64,000 nt of DNA, taken from contig NZ_VOBG01000020.1 in NCBI RefSeq assembly GCF_008369295.1, positions 1-64,000 on the forward strand, written 5' to 3'. This document shows, in pieces, positions 18,301 to 25,859 of the stretch (the stretch's first letter is position 1; each line of letters starts with the position of its first letter). The notes under the pieces are model-generated. The model searched no databases and was not told the origin of the DNA. It saw only the letters and a list, made by a program, of their open reading frames with translations. The DNA comes from Pseudomonas sp. ANT_H4. Its GTDB lineage: Bacteria > Pseudomonadota > Gammaproteobacteria > Pseudomonadales > Pseudomonadaceae. Both the position numbers and the translations under genes were made by a program.

Positions 18301-18993
18301 CAGATAGCCCTTGTTGATCATGTAGTGGGTAGAGATGGTGTCGCCGAGAAATACGTCAGTCTGGTCGAAGGCAACGGCGTTGAGAGCGTTTTGATAGGAC
18401 GGATAGGCCTGGATAATTGCCTTTGGGTACAGCGCTTCGACTTCCGCCAGGGGCAGATAGTGGTAGACCAGGCTTAACCGCATGCCGATCAGGCCGTCGC
18501 TGAGCGAGCGGTTTTCTCCTTCGCGGGTGACCAGCACAGGCTGGTCCACGGCGTAGGGCGTTGACAGGACGATCTCGGGGTTACTCGCCTCAAACCCGTT
18601 GGCAGTGCCCAGCAAGTCTACTTCGCCGGCTTGCAATGCCTGGATCGCCGCTTCTCGGGTTGGGTAGCGCAGCACGCTGACGGGTAATACGAGTGCCTTG
18701 GACAGGATGCCGGCATAGTCGGCTGTGATGCCCTCATAGTCATGACCGCTGGCGGTGATATCAAAGGGTGGATAGTCGGGTGCTGAGGTACCCAGCACCA
18801 ACTCGCGTTTGCTTTGTAACCATTGGCGCTGTGTTTTGTCCAGTTGAGTATCCATTTGAGCACTGCCTACACGACTCAGCAGTGAGTAACGCTCTTGAGC
18901 CGTTAGAGTGGCAGGCACGGCTGTGCTTAAGCACAAACCTGTACTCAATATGATTAGAAGGTCCTTTAAGCACCTGGGCATTCTGTTTCTCAC
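15355..18993 (-). CDS. BvgS/EvgS/RocS-type hybrid sensor kinase with two periplasmic binding domains
   Basis: 1212 residues. Order: signal-anchor (about 8-30), two SBP_bac_3 periplasmic domains (about 65-285 and 310-535), membrane segment (about 543-565), PAS (about 585-700), HisKA with TTMSHEIRTPMNA (near 730), HATPase with GAGLGLVICRSLCE, receiver with VVDDHPANRLLMCQ and IIADCNMPIMNGYE, and a C-terminal HPt with DQAHKIKGAAQIV. The architecture is that of Bordetella BvgS, E. coli EvgS and P. aeruginosa RocS1/RocS2. The start is a GTG overlapping the regulator stop (GTGA). It should phosphorylate the adjacent LuxR-type regulator through a His-Asp-His-Asp relay. Ligand unknown; related proteins sense small acids or pH. 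Confidence 0.9.
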   Translation of the reverse strand: MRNRMPRCLKDLLIILSTGLCLSTAVPATLTAQERYSLLSRVGSAQMDTQLDKTQRQWLQSKRELVLGTSAPDYPPFDITASGHDYEGITADYAGILSKALVLPVSVLRYPTREAAIQALQAGEVDLLGTANGFEASNPEIVLSTPYAVDQPVLVTREGENRSLSDGLIGMRLSLVYHYLPLAEVEALYPKAIIQAYPSYQNALNAVAFDQTDVFLGDTISTHYMINKGYLKNIRMANFGKHEAYGFSFAVRRDQPILLSIINSVLGVIATNEQENISKRWSAGSDILLTDHKLQLSQREERWLKEHPVVKVVINKTFAPMTFLDADGTLRGITADLLELIRLRTGLRFETQHSRNLNDMIQQVESNKADIIAAIIPSTERKSKLSFSRPYLENSYVLLTRKGPDAPSSLEQLTGKRLAITEGNPLVSYLRQAFPQIKLVQASDTFKASKLLAQGHVEGAVSPLVVANYFLSSQVFQDKLQISSSIGTQLASFSLATSRSATELSSILDKALLSIASDELGIINSRWRGYTAASDSYWRNYHHLILQVIIGAGLLLLTSLTWNAYMRRQIKHRQMAERALNDQLEFMRALVNETPHPIYVRDRNGLLQTCNDSYLQVFGVRREEVIGKSVTQIGLDIDLEASQYHADYQRVVAEGSPLILDRSLHIHGKKLTIYHWILPYRDSTGEVRGIIGGWIDISERRQLFDELRAAKDRADEANRAKSTFLTTMSHEIRTPMNAVIGMLELTLKRAEHGHLDRPAIEVAYNSAKDLLELIGDILDIARIESGRLSLAPERVNLWELIESVVRVFDGLARQKSLSLLLEFNRSVEHTDVLIDPLRFKQILSNLVSNAIKFTEQGQVKIKVDIQADSQTQQINMKLAVEDTGIGITWDDQQRLFEPFAQADNSGHLARSGAGLGLVICRSLCEMMGGHLSLSSVPRVGTQVYVSLNMTSLAPTHPVIELKPVVVEIAAVLNVLVVDDHPANRLLMCQQLGFLGHQFTAVQHGAAGFQAWRQGHFDLIIADCNMPIMNGYELTRSIREHEQRENMAPCIVLGFTANAQPEEKQRCKEAGMNDCLFKPISLTTLGRHLAEVSPLPSSKLFNLDSLHALTGGDPALSRRLLEELLSSSRNDRGELMALLAQGVRQDLIDQAHKIKGAAQIVQAHALAEHCEALEKACDGTDQLSIDPWVKAIEASMLELERTLQMQLDRLISR

Positions 18994-19616
18994 ACTAACG
19001 CGTTGCGTTTTGCTATCTCGATAAGCGCTACCAAAGAGGTGGCTTTAAGTTTTTGCATGAGTCTCTTTTTGTAGGTGCTGACTGTTTTGTTACTAAGAAA
19101 CATGCCTTTGGCTATTTCCTTGTTTGTTCTGCCCTGTGCAAAAAGTTGCAAAACCATAAGTTCGCGGTCGTTGACTGATTTGAAGAGGTTTAATTCTTCG
19201 TTTTCGTCAGTTTCTGAGCAGTTACCATTTAATACTTGGCTGGGGAAATAGTTGTACCCGGATAAAACAGCTTTTATGGCACTTAGCAGTTCACTCAAGT
19301 CGCCCTCTTTGCAGACATAGCCGTCAGCGCCTGATCGCATGCAGCGTGTTGCGAAGAGTGTCGGGGATTGGGCCGTCAAAATCAGGGTTTTCATGGGGGA
19401 ACTCATGGCGTTGAACCTGCAAAGCACTTCCAGGCCATCAAGTTTCGGGATGCTGATGTCAAGTATTATCAGGTCGGGAAGGCATTCGCGGACCATTTGT
19501 ATTGCATCGCAACCGTTGTCCGTTTCTCCAACTACTTTGTAACCTTCATGTTCTAACAGCATTCGAATTGCAAGTCGGATAACGGGGTGGTCGTCGATAA
19601 TAAAAACTGAGTTCAT
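18990..19616 (-). CDS. LuxR/NarL-type response regulator (BvgA/EvgA/RocA-like)
   Basis: 208 residues from MNSVFIIDDHPVIRLAIRM (ATG 19616); the upstream 12 codons lack conservation. Receiver with IIDDHP, phospho-acceptor Asp in LIILDISIPKLDG and Lys in VCKEGDLSELL, then a LuxR helix-turn-helix near 145-205 (VNDRELMVLQLFAQGRTNKEIAKGMFLSNKTVSTYK). Translationally coupled to the hybrid kinase. In P. aeruginosa, RocA-type regulators control cup fimbriae and efflux genes; the targets here are unknown. An inverted repeat lies about 90 bp upstream. Confidence 0.9.
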   Translation of the reverse strand: MNSVFIIDDHPVIRLAIRMLLEHEGYKVVGETDNGCDAIQMVRECLPDLIILDISIPKLDGLEVLCRFNAMSSPMKTLILTAQSPTLFATRCMRSGADGYVCKEGDLSELLSAIKAVLSGYNYFPSQVLNGNCSETDENEELNLFKSVNDRELMVLQLFAQGRTNKEIAKGMFLSNKTVSTYKKRLMQKLKATSLVALIEIAKRNALV

Positions 19617-19706
19617 GATCAAATCCCATGTATGTGCAAATAAAGCGGGCACATTAGCTCAGAAGATGATGCGGGAGCGTGAGGTGAATGCAGGGCAGAT
19701 GTAAAA

Positions 19707-19720
19707 TAGGAAAAGTCCTA
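19707..19720. promoter_or_regulatory. Inverted repeat upstream of the RocA-like gene
   Basis: TAGGAAAAGTCCTA, a TAGGA/TCCTA inverted repeat in an AT-rich stretch. BvgA-type regulators bind TTTCCTA-like heptads, so this may be an autoregulatory site. The AGTCCTA half also occurs at 6639 and 34961. Confidence 0.35.
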
Positions 19721-19857
19721 CGTAAAAAATGTAATGGATTACCCTTTGTCAGGCTTTCCTTGACGAGATTTAAGTGTTTTGCAAGTGGCGTATGGGAATG
19801 CGAAAACTAGCTATCGAACGACTGGGTAATAGCGAAATTATCGTAATGACTGGATGT

Positions 19858-20319
19858 TTAATGTCCTACATGTTCAATGTCGCCGTACTTCAGGTTAACT
19901 GGGTTTTCATGATGTTGTTTATTTCTGGCCAATACCGCCCGGCTGATCAGTGCGCCAAGTTGCTCCTTGTTCAAAGGCTTGACCAGGTAGCCGAGCAAGG
20001 GGATATCACGTTGTATTGCCTGGACTTGGAGGTTTTCCAGTTCGACAGCGGGCAGTCCACTCAGCAGGATGGCATATCGTATAAACCCTGCGCGGCTGGC
20101 TATTTCTACCAACTCCAGTCCTGGCAGGTCTGGCAGGCATTGATCGCACAGCATGATGTCGAAGGGGGTTTGAGCCTGCGTCATCAATTTTATTGCCTGC
20201 TCGGCATTCTCTGCCGGTGTCAGTTGGTTGAAACCGAAAATTTTAAGCAGGCATTGGGTGGCCAGAAGTTGAAAGGGGTGATCTTCCACTAACAGGATGC
20301 GCGGTTGTTGTTTGAGCAT
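19858..20319 (-). CDS. Stand-alone receiver (REC) protein, RocR-receiver-like
   Basis: 153 residues from MLKQQPRILLVEDHPFQLL (ATG 20319, GGAA 8 bases upstream); ATG 20331 would add four residues and the frame opens at 20469. Receiver fold: acidic pocket EDH, phospho-acceptor Asp in IMLCDQCLPDLPG, Ser in LLSGLP and Lys in GYLVKPLNKEQL. After residue 125 there is only a short tail, no output domain. The EDxPFQ start resembles RocR of P. aeruginosa, whose receiver is fused to an EAL domain. It lies 241 bp upstream of the RocA-like regulator, same strand. It may compete for phosphoryl groups from the hybrid kinase. Confidence 0.75.
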   Translation of the reverse strand: MLKQQPRILLVEDHPFQLLATQCLLKIFGFNQLTPAENAEQAIKLMTQAQTPFDIMLCDQCLPDLPGLELVEIASRAGFIRYAILLSGLPAVELENLQVQAIQRDIPLLGYLVKPLNKEQLGALISRAVLARNKQHHENPVNLKYGDIEHVGH

Positions 20320-20531
20320 AGGGAGTTCCATGAGAATGGCCCATGCTGGAATGACGCCAACCAGGGCTTGTACCGCTACGGCCCGTGAGTCATGTGTCGA
20401 ACTGTTGTTGGGTCGCAGGAATGTAGGAGTCGATTGCTGTATTGAATAAGAAGGCGGGTGATTATTCATCGGGTGTTGGGATTAATTCGATCAGTCTGCT
20501 CTGTTCCTTTCGTAGGCAGATTCTTTTAGGG

Positions 20532-20567
20532 GAATCACCCTGTCAGGACAACCCGACAGGGCGATTC
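20532..20567 (-). terminator. Hairpin downstream of dgt
   Basis: Stem GAATC-A-CCCTGTC / GACAGGG-C-GATTC with a 10-base loop, ending 2 bases from the dgt stop. It lacks a proper T-run on the minus strand, so it is a moderate candidate. Confidence 0.5.
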
Positions 20568-20568
20568 T

Positions 20569-21900
20569 TTATTGAGGGCTTGAACGCCCGGTCATTTCTC
20601 GCGCCATCTCGCTGGCGTAGCTGTCGGTCATGCCGGCAATGAAGTCGATCATGCGCAGGAACGAGCGATGCAGTGACCCATCCGGGTCGGGGGCACTGTT
20701 GCCCAGCAAATCCAGGATGCGCCGATTCTTGAAGGACGGTGTACGACCACCATGCTGTTCCAGGGCGGCGCCGCAGAAGGCATTCAAGAGGATTTCCAGG
20801 GTGGTATAAGCGCCGATTTCATGCAGCGTCTTGCGCTTGTCCTGGAAGATTTTCTTGCGTGCCATGTCCTTGGCGTTCAGTACGCAGCGCTTGGCAGGAC
20901 CGTGCATGTGTTCCACCAGATCACCTTCAAGGGTGCCTGCCAGCAGTGCGTCCTGCTGCTCGACGAAGGCCCGTGCCGCTGCATTGGTCAAGTGCTCGAT
21001 GGCCTTGCCTCGCAGGATGGCCAGCTTGCGTCGCCGGGAATCCAAGGGGCCTAACTGGCGATAGGTTTGCGGTAAATCATCGCCCACCAGGTCCAGCAGC
21101 AGCGATTCGACCTCGGCGTATTCCAGCAAGTCCATTTCCAGGCCATCTTCAAGGTCGATCAGGGCATAGCAAATGTCGTCGGCCGCCTCCATCAGATACA
21201 CCAGTGGATGGCGCGCCCAGCGTTGTTCTTCCAGCTGTGGCAAGCCCAGTTTCTGGGCGACCTGTTCAAGGATCGGCAGCTCGCTCTGGTAACAGCTGAA
21301 CTTGTGTTTCTTGTAGCCGAGGGAATCGGCGTGGCGGGCGGTCCACGGGTACTTCAGGTAGGTGCCCAAGGTGGCGTAGGTCAGGCGGGTGCCACCATCA
21401 AACTGATGGTATTCAAGTTGTGTCAGTACCCGGAAACCTTGAGCGTTGCCTTCGAAGTTGAGAAAGTCGTTGCGCTCGGCACTGCTCATGTCATCCAGCC
21501 AGCCACGGCCTGCAGCTTGCTGGAACCAGTGGCGAATCGCATCTTCACCCGAATGGCCGAACGGCGGGTTGCCAATGTCGTGGGCCAGGCAGGCCGATTG
21601 CACCACCATTCCCAAGTCGCTGGGATCACACCAGTCGGGTAGAGCGTTACGGATGGTTTCGCCCACGCGCATGCCCAGGGAGCGCCCGACGCAGCTGACT
21701 TCCAGGGAGTGGGTCAGACGGGTGTGGATATGATCGTTGCTGGAGACCGGGTGCACCTGAGTCTTGCGGCCCAGGCGGCGGAAAGCGCCGGAGAAGATGA
21801 TCCGGTCATGATCTTTGTGAAACGGGCTGCGACCCAGTTCTTCCGGGCTGTGCAGGGGTTTTCCAAGGCGTTCGCGGGTAAGCAGGGTGGGCCAATCCAA
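20569..21900 (-). CDS. dgt: Deoxyguanosinetriphosphate triphosphohydrolase-like protein
   Basis: 443 residues from a TTG at 21900 (MDWPTLLTRERLGK), with GGAGAG 9-14 bases upstream. HD-domain dNTPase that releases triphosphate from deoxynucleotides. Metal-binding residues are visible: H in HTRLTHSLEV near residue 65, HD in SACLAHDIGNPPFGHSGE near 115, and D in YLMEAADDICYALID near 230. The N-terminal RIIFSGAFRRLGRKTQV stretch is typical of type 1 bacterial members. Likely a dNTP pool housekeeper. Upstream, the EAL gene is on the same strand with a 72-bp gap. Confidence 0.93.
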   Translation of the reverse strand: MDWPTLLTRERLGKPLHSPEELGRSPFHKDHDRIIFSGAFRRLGRKTQVHPVSSNDHIHTRLTHSLEVSCVGRSLGMRVGETIRNALPDWCDPSDLGMVVQSACLAHDIGNPPFGHSGEDAIRHWFQQAAGRGWLDDMSSAERNDFLNFEGNAQGFRVLTQLEYHQFDGGTRLTYATLGTYLKYPWTARHADSLGYKKHKFSCYQSELPILEQVAQKLGLPQLEEQRWARHPLVYLMEAADDICYALIDLEDGLEMDLLEYAEVESLLLDLVGDDLPQTYRQLGPLDSRRRKLAILRGKAIEHLTNAAARAFVEQQDALLAGTLEGDLVEHMHGPAKRCVLNAKDMARKKIFQDKRKTLHEIGAYTTLEILLNAFCGAALEQHGGRTPSFKNRRILDLLGNSAPDPDGSLHRSFLRMIDFIAGMTDSYASEMAREMTGRSSPQ

Positions 21901-21972
21901 GTCAGGGTCTCTCCGTGCGGTGAATGAGGCGTTCCAGCTTCCCGGTTCAGCCCCTTGGGCGCAAGAGGAAAA

Positions 21973-23136
21973 CTATAAGCCGACCGCGTCGATATCGATT
22001 AACAGCAAGCGCTGACCGTTATCGAAGAATTGTCCTGCTGTCAGGCAGTACTGATTGGTGGTGGCGTCGCGGTAGGTGGTGGAGAGTGTCAGGCGGCGCT
22101 CGTCCCAGCCCTCGGCCAGCAAATAGTAGAAGTAAGGACGCCATGACCAGTTGTGCCCCAGATAACGGCTGTCGGCCTGCCAGGCTTCCTGGCGCCACTC
22201 GAAGTTGGGCGTCAGCTGCGTGCCATGGCGATCGCACTGGTAAAAACGCAGTAGCCAGGGGAAGGCCGGCAACTGCGGCAACTGGCTGAGGGGCGCTTGT
22301 GCCTGAGCCCAGGTTTGCAGGATCTGCATCAGTTCGCCCAGTTGCTGGCGCAGTTGCATGATCCGACCGCGCTCTGCCAGTTTCTGCTGGACATAAGCCG
22401 CGCGCAACTGGGCGAAGCGCGGTACAAAAGCGTCGGCGGCGAACCAGTCCAGTTGTGCCTGGGCAAATAGATAGCCCTGGACATAGCGCGATCCACACTC
22501 CAGGGCAAAGCTCAGTTGCGCCTCGGTTTCCACACCTTCGGCGATGATCCAGCAGCCGGTTTTTTCCGCCATCTGCGCCAGTGCCCGTACTACGTCGCTG
22601 CTGGGGCCACCAAGGGCAGCGGCTTGGAATAGACGCATATCCAGCTTGAGAATGTCCGGCTGCAAGGCCAGCACCCGATCCAGTTGCGAGTAGCCGGCGC
22701 CAAAGTCGTCGATGGCAATACGCGCACCGGCCTGACGATAGCGCGCCACCACTTCAGCCAGGCGCAGGCTGTCTCCCCCCAGTTCGGTGATCTCGAACAC
22801 GATGCGCCGTGGGTCGACGCTGTGGGCCTGCAGTTGTTTAAGGCTCGGCAAAGGCTGGCCGGGGCGCAGGCGAGTGATCCAGCGCGGTGAGATATTCAGG
22901 CTCAGGAACCAGTCTTCGGGCGCTTCGTGCAGGCGGCTTAAGGCGTTGTCGCGGATCTGCCGATCCAGGCGGAGCAAGGCCACAGTGGGCGCGCGCGGAT
23001 CGGCAAACAACGAGCCTACCGAGCGCAGCTCTCCATCAACCTGGCGCAGGCGTCCCAGCGCTTCCACTCCCGCAATGCGCCCGGTGGCGGTATCGATGAA
23101 TGGCTGAAAGTAGGCGAGCGGTTGCCCGTCGATCAC
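21973..23136 (-). CDS. EAL-domain c-di-GMP phosphodiesterase with a C-terminal sensor-like extension
   Basis: 387 residues from a GTG at 23136 preceded by AGGAGG. The N-terminal 250 residues are an EAL domain with a complete active site: AGVEALGRL, LNISPRW, FEITELGG, IAIDDFGAGYSQ, ILKLDMRLF, IAEGVETEAQ and VQGYLFA, so c-di-GMP hydrolysis is likely. A helical stretch follows (about 250-285), then roughly 100 residues with PNFEWRQEAW and LGHNWSWRPYF that resemble Cache/PDC-type sensor folds. Unusually, the sensor is C-terminal and there is no membrane segment, so it would act in the cytoplasm. It lies 2.8 kb from the RocR-like receiver with dgt between. Confidence 0.85.
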   Translation of the reverse strand: MIDGQPLAYFQPFIDTATGRIAGVEALGRLRQVDGELRSVGSLFADPRAPTVALLRLDRQIRDNALSRLHEAPEDWFLSLNISPRWITRLRPGQPLPSLKQLQAHSVDPRRIVFEITELGGDSLRLAEVVARYRQAGARIAIDDFGAGYSQLDRVLALQPDILKLDMRLFQAAALGGPSSDVVRALAQMAEKTGCWIIAEGVETEAQLSFALECGSRYVQGYLFAQAQLDWFAADAFVPRFAQLRAAYVQQKLAERGRIMQLRQQLGELMQILQTWAQAQAPLSQLPQLPAFPWLLRFYQCDRHGTQLTPNFEWRQEAWQADSRYLGHNWSWRPYFYYLLAEGWDERRLTLSTTYRDATTNQYCLTAGQFFDNGQRLLLIDIDAVGL

Positions 23137-23184
23137 AGAGCCTCCTTAAGTTACGTCTGATGGGAAAAGAGTCGACATGAAAAA

Positions 23185-23214
23185 GGCCCGGTCCCTATGC
23201 AAGGGTACCGGGCC
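23185..23214 (-). terminator. Terminator of the yqjD-E-K-like operon
   Basis: GGCCCGGTACCC/GGGACCGGGCC stem with a 7-base loop, followed on the minus strand by TTTTT. It lies 33 bases past the YqjK-like stop. Confidence 0.88.
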
Positions 23215-23246
23215 TGATCCGTGTGCAAGAATGTAGCCAGCGTCTG

Positions 23247-23588
23247 TCAGTTCTTGCGCGAGGCGCCCTGCATCGCCAGTTTGATCAAGGGAATGAGCCC
23301 GGCGCCGAGCCGCACAAGGCGGGTCATGGTGCCGATACCTCCACCCTTGGCGCCTTTGCCGGTGAGAAAGCCCAGCAGCGTTACCACGGCTACGCCCCAC
23401 AGCGGCGCATGCTTGATGCCGAAGCCGTCCTGCCAGCTTTGTCCCATGTTGCGCACCTTTTGCAGCGGCAGCAGCAGGTTCTGGGACTCATGGCGAATTT
23501 CCTGGCGGTGCATCTCCATGCGCAGGCGGATCAACGCCTTGCGCATTTCCCGCCGGGAGTTGGTTTGCGGCAGTTCAGTCAGGCTCAT
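23247..23588 (-). CDS. Small membrane protein, YqjK-like
   Basis: 113 residues. Basic N-terminal helix (RREMRKALIRLRMEMHRQEIRHES), then hydrophobic stretches at about 66-80 and 92-106. Its ATG overlaps the YqjE-like stop (ATGA), so it is the third gene of the operon. In enterobacteria a short YqjK follows YqjD and YqjE in the same order. No activity is established. Placement by gene order more than by motif. Confidence 0.65.
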   Translation of the reverse strand: MSLTELPQTNSRREMRKALIRLRMEMHRQEIRHESQNLLLPLQKVRNMGQSWQDGFGIKHAPLWGVAVVTLLGFLTGKGAKGGGIGTMTRLVRLGAGLIPLIKLAMQGASRKN

Positions 23589-23971
23589 GGCAACAGGCGC
23601 TCACGGTCATTGGCCAGCTCTTCGAGGGTGGCGTGGAAAGGAGTGGACTCATCGAAGATGGCCGCCTTCAAGCGCAACCCGCAGAACGCCGCAGCCAGCA
23701 CATAGAAGACGCATAGGCTGATTATCCCCGTCAGGCGATAGGTATCCCACACCAGGATCATCACCAGCGCCGACAAGCCCACCAGCAACAGCAGGGCAAA
23801 CACCAATGCCAGCCCGGCGAACAGCAACAGGCTGACGGTGCGTGCCTTCTGTTCCTGCAACTCAATGCCGAACAACTCGACATGGCTGTGTAGCAAACCC
23901 AGGACTGCAGCGCCCAGGCGCCGCGATGAGGAACTTGTGCCCGAGGACGAGCCGGATTCGCCGATAGACAT
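23585..23971 (-). CDS. YqjE/phage-holin-family inner membrane protein
   Basis: 128 residues from MSIGESGSSSGTSSSSRRL (ATG 23971). Ser-rich start, then LHSHVELFGIELQEQKAR, the YqjE family signature, and two membrane helices at about 47-70 and 77-100, separated by a short turn. Holin-family is a Pfam name; lysis is not implied. It starts 2 bases after the YqjD-like stop and couples to the YqjK-like gene. Confidence 0.8.
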   Translation of the reverse strand: MSIGESGSSSGTSSSSRRLGAAVLGLLHSHVELFGIELQEQKARTVSLLLFAGLALVFALLLLVGLSALVMILVWDTYRLTGIISLCVFYVLAAAFCGLRLKAAIFDESTPFHATLEELANDRERLLP

Positions 23972-23973
23972 GA

Positions 23974-24288
23974 TTAGCGCCTTGTAGCCAACAGGCCGAT
24001 CAGAAAGCCGACGCCGGCAGCGATGCCGACGGACTGCCAAGGGTTGGCCTGGACATAGTCTTCGGTGGCCGTGACCGCTGCCTTGCTACGTTCGCGCAGG
24101 GAGTCTTCGGTCAGTTGCAGGGTTTCACGGGCCTTGAGCAGGCTGTCGTGAATTTTCGTACGCAGTTCATCCGCCTGGTCACCCGCCAGTATCGCGGTGT
24201 CGTCCAGCAGCTTTTCAGTATCGCTGACCAGGGTTTGAAAATCCGCCATCAGTATTTCTTGAGCAGTCTTTGCCGTTTTGCTGGCCAT
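23974..24288 (-). CDS. DUF883 (YqjD/ElaB-like) membrane-anchored protein
   Basis: 104 residues: a long amphipathic helix (TLVSDTEKLLDDTAILAGDQADELRTK...) ending in a single C-terminal membrane segment (YVQANPWQSVGIAAGVGFLIGLLATRR). In E. coli YqjD and ElaB are tail-anchored stationary-phase proteins that bind ribosomes. First gene of a three-gene operon; its promoter should lie in 24289-24400. Confidence 0.85.
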   Translation of the reverse strand: MASKTAKTAQEILMADFQTLVSDTEKLLDDTAILAGDQADELRTKIHDSLLKARETLQLTEDSLRERSKAAVTATEDYVQANPWQSVGIAAGVGFLIGLLATRR

Positions 24289-24650
24289 GGTTATCTCCGT
24301 GAGTGGCTGTCGGGTGCTTTCGAGCTTATTGAAGCTTTTGGTTTCGAGTCATCGGCGTCAGTGAAGGTTCACTGCAAATGCCTGGTACAGCTTTTGCTTT
24401 GCCTTGGTGCGCAAACCTGTCGGTTTGCGCTGAATTTGGGCGGTTGTGGGCAAAGCCTTAAAAAACCTTACCCTAAATAACTAAAACTAGCGGAAAAACC
24501 AGGGAGTAATTGCCTTCTTCAACCCTCGCTGCGCTAAAGCGGTTCACGCCCTCTGAGGAGGGTGGTGCCAGCGGTACCAATTTAGTGCGCGAAATTAAGG
24601 CAACGAACTGCTTTGGTGCTTTTTCCTGAACTGCAGGCCTGCCAACCTCC
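24289..24650. other. 362-bp divergent intergenic region with a strong hairpin
   Basis: It separates the DUF883 gene from the ammonium transporter gene. A perfect 9-bp stem GCGCAAACC/GGTTTGCGC with loop TGTC lies at 24409-24430, without a T-run. The 24455-24500 part is AT-rich and likely contains promoter elements. I do not see a clear sigma-54 -24/-12 box for amt. Confidence 0.5.
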
Positions 24651-25859
24651 ATGGAAAATTTGCAAAGTGCGGTGGACACTCTGGTCCACAGCTCCAATAC
24701 CCTGTTTATCCTGATCGGTGCGGTCATGGTGCTGGCCATGCACGCCGGCTTCGCCTTTCTCGAAGTCGGGACCGTGCGCCAGAAGAACCAGGTCAATGCA
24801 CTGTCGAAAATCCTCAGTGACTTCGCCATCTCGACCCTGGCCTATTTCTTTATAGGCTATTGGATCTCCTATGGCGTCACCTTCATGCAACCAGCGGCGG
24901 TAATCAGTGCCGACCATGGTTATGGCCTGGTGAAGTTCTTTTTCCTGCTGACCTTCGCCGCTGCCATTCCAGCGATCATTTCCGGTGGCATTGCCGAACG
25001 TGCACGTTTTGCACCGCAGTTGTGCGCTACGGCGTTGATAGTGGCGTTTATCTACCCGTTTTTCGAGGGCATGGTCTGGAATGGCAATTACGGTCTGCAA
25101 GCCTGGTTGCTGGCCAGCTTCGGTGCCAGCTTCCATGATTTTGCCGGTTCCGTGGTGGTCCATGCCATGGGCGGTTGGCTGGCGCTGGCGGCGGTGCTGT
25201 TGCTGGGACCGCGTCAGGGCCGTTATCGGGACGGACGGCTGGTGGCGTTTGCGCCGTCGAGCATTCCGTTCCTGGCGTTGGGTTCGTGGATTCTGATTGT
25301 CGGTTGGTTCGGCTTTAACGTCATGAGCGCGCAAACCCTGACCGGGGTCAGCGGGCTGGTGGCGGTCAATTCGCTGATGGCAATGGTCGGCGGCACCGTG
25401 GCGGCGCTGGTGATAGGCCGCAATGACCCAGGCTTTTTGCACAATGGTCCGTTGGCCGGGCTGGTGGCGATTTGCGCCGGGTCGGACTTGATGCACCCGG
25501 TGGGCGCGCTGGTGACTGGCGTGGTGGCGGGGGGCCTGTTCGTCTGGTGCTTCATCGCCGCCCAGGGTCGCTGGAAAATTGATGATGTGCTGGGTGTCTG
25601 GCCGCTCCATGGGTTGTGCGGGGTGTGGGGCGGGATTGCCTGCGGCATTTTTGGTCAGAGCGCCTTGGGTGGGCTGGGTGGGGTGAGCCTGATCAGTCAG
25701 TTGATAGGCACCGCGTTGGGCGTGGTCGTGGCTCTGGCAGGCGGGTTCCTGGTGTACGGGGTGATCAAGCGCGTCTGCGGTTTGCGCTTGAGTCAGGAAG
25801 AGGAGTATTACGGCGCGGACTTGTCGATCCACAAAATTGGCGCCGTCAGTCAGGATTGA
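24651..25859 (+). CDS. amt: Amt/Mep/Rh-family ammonium transporter
   Basis: 402 residues, eleven membrane helices expected. It takes up ammonium across the inner membrane. Seen: MHAGFAFLEVGTVRQKN at the second helix, the pore-region SFHDFAGSVVVHAMGGWLAL with the first pore His, GFNVMSAQTL, and the second His in VWPLHGLCGVWGG. No signal peptide; the N-terminus goes straight into helix 1, as in Amt proteins without the AmtB leader. No glnK-like PII gene accompanies it, unlike amtB. The 3' end overlaps the convergent antiporter gene by 14 bp. The start lacks a good Shine-Dalgarno. Confidence 0.92.
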   Translation: MENLQSAVDTLVHSSNTLFILIGAVMVLAMHAGFAFLEVGTVRQKNQVNALSKILSDFAISTLAYFFIGYWISYGVTFMQPAAVISADHGYGLVKFFFLLTFAAAIPAIISGGIAERARFAPQLCATALIVAFIYPFFEGMVWNGNYGLQAWLLASFGASFHDFAGSVVVHAMGGWLALAAVLLLGPRQGRYRDGRLVAFAPSSIPFLALGSWILIVGWFGFNVMSAQTLTGVSGLVAVNSLMAMVGGTVAALVIGRNDPGFLHNGPLAGLVAICAGSDLMHPVGALVTGVVAGGLFVWCFIAAQGRWKIDDVLGVWPLHGLCGVWGGIACGIFGQSALGGLGGVSLISQLIGTALGVVVALAGGFLVYGVIKRVCGLRLSQEEEYYGADLSIHKIGAVSQD

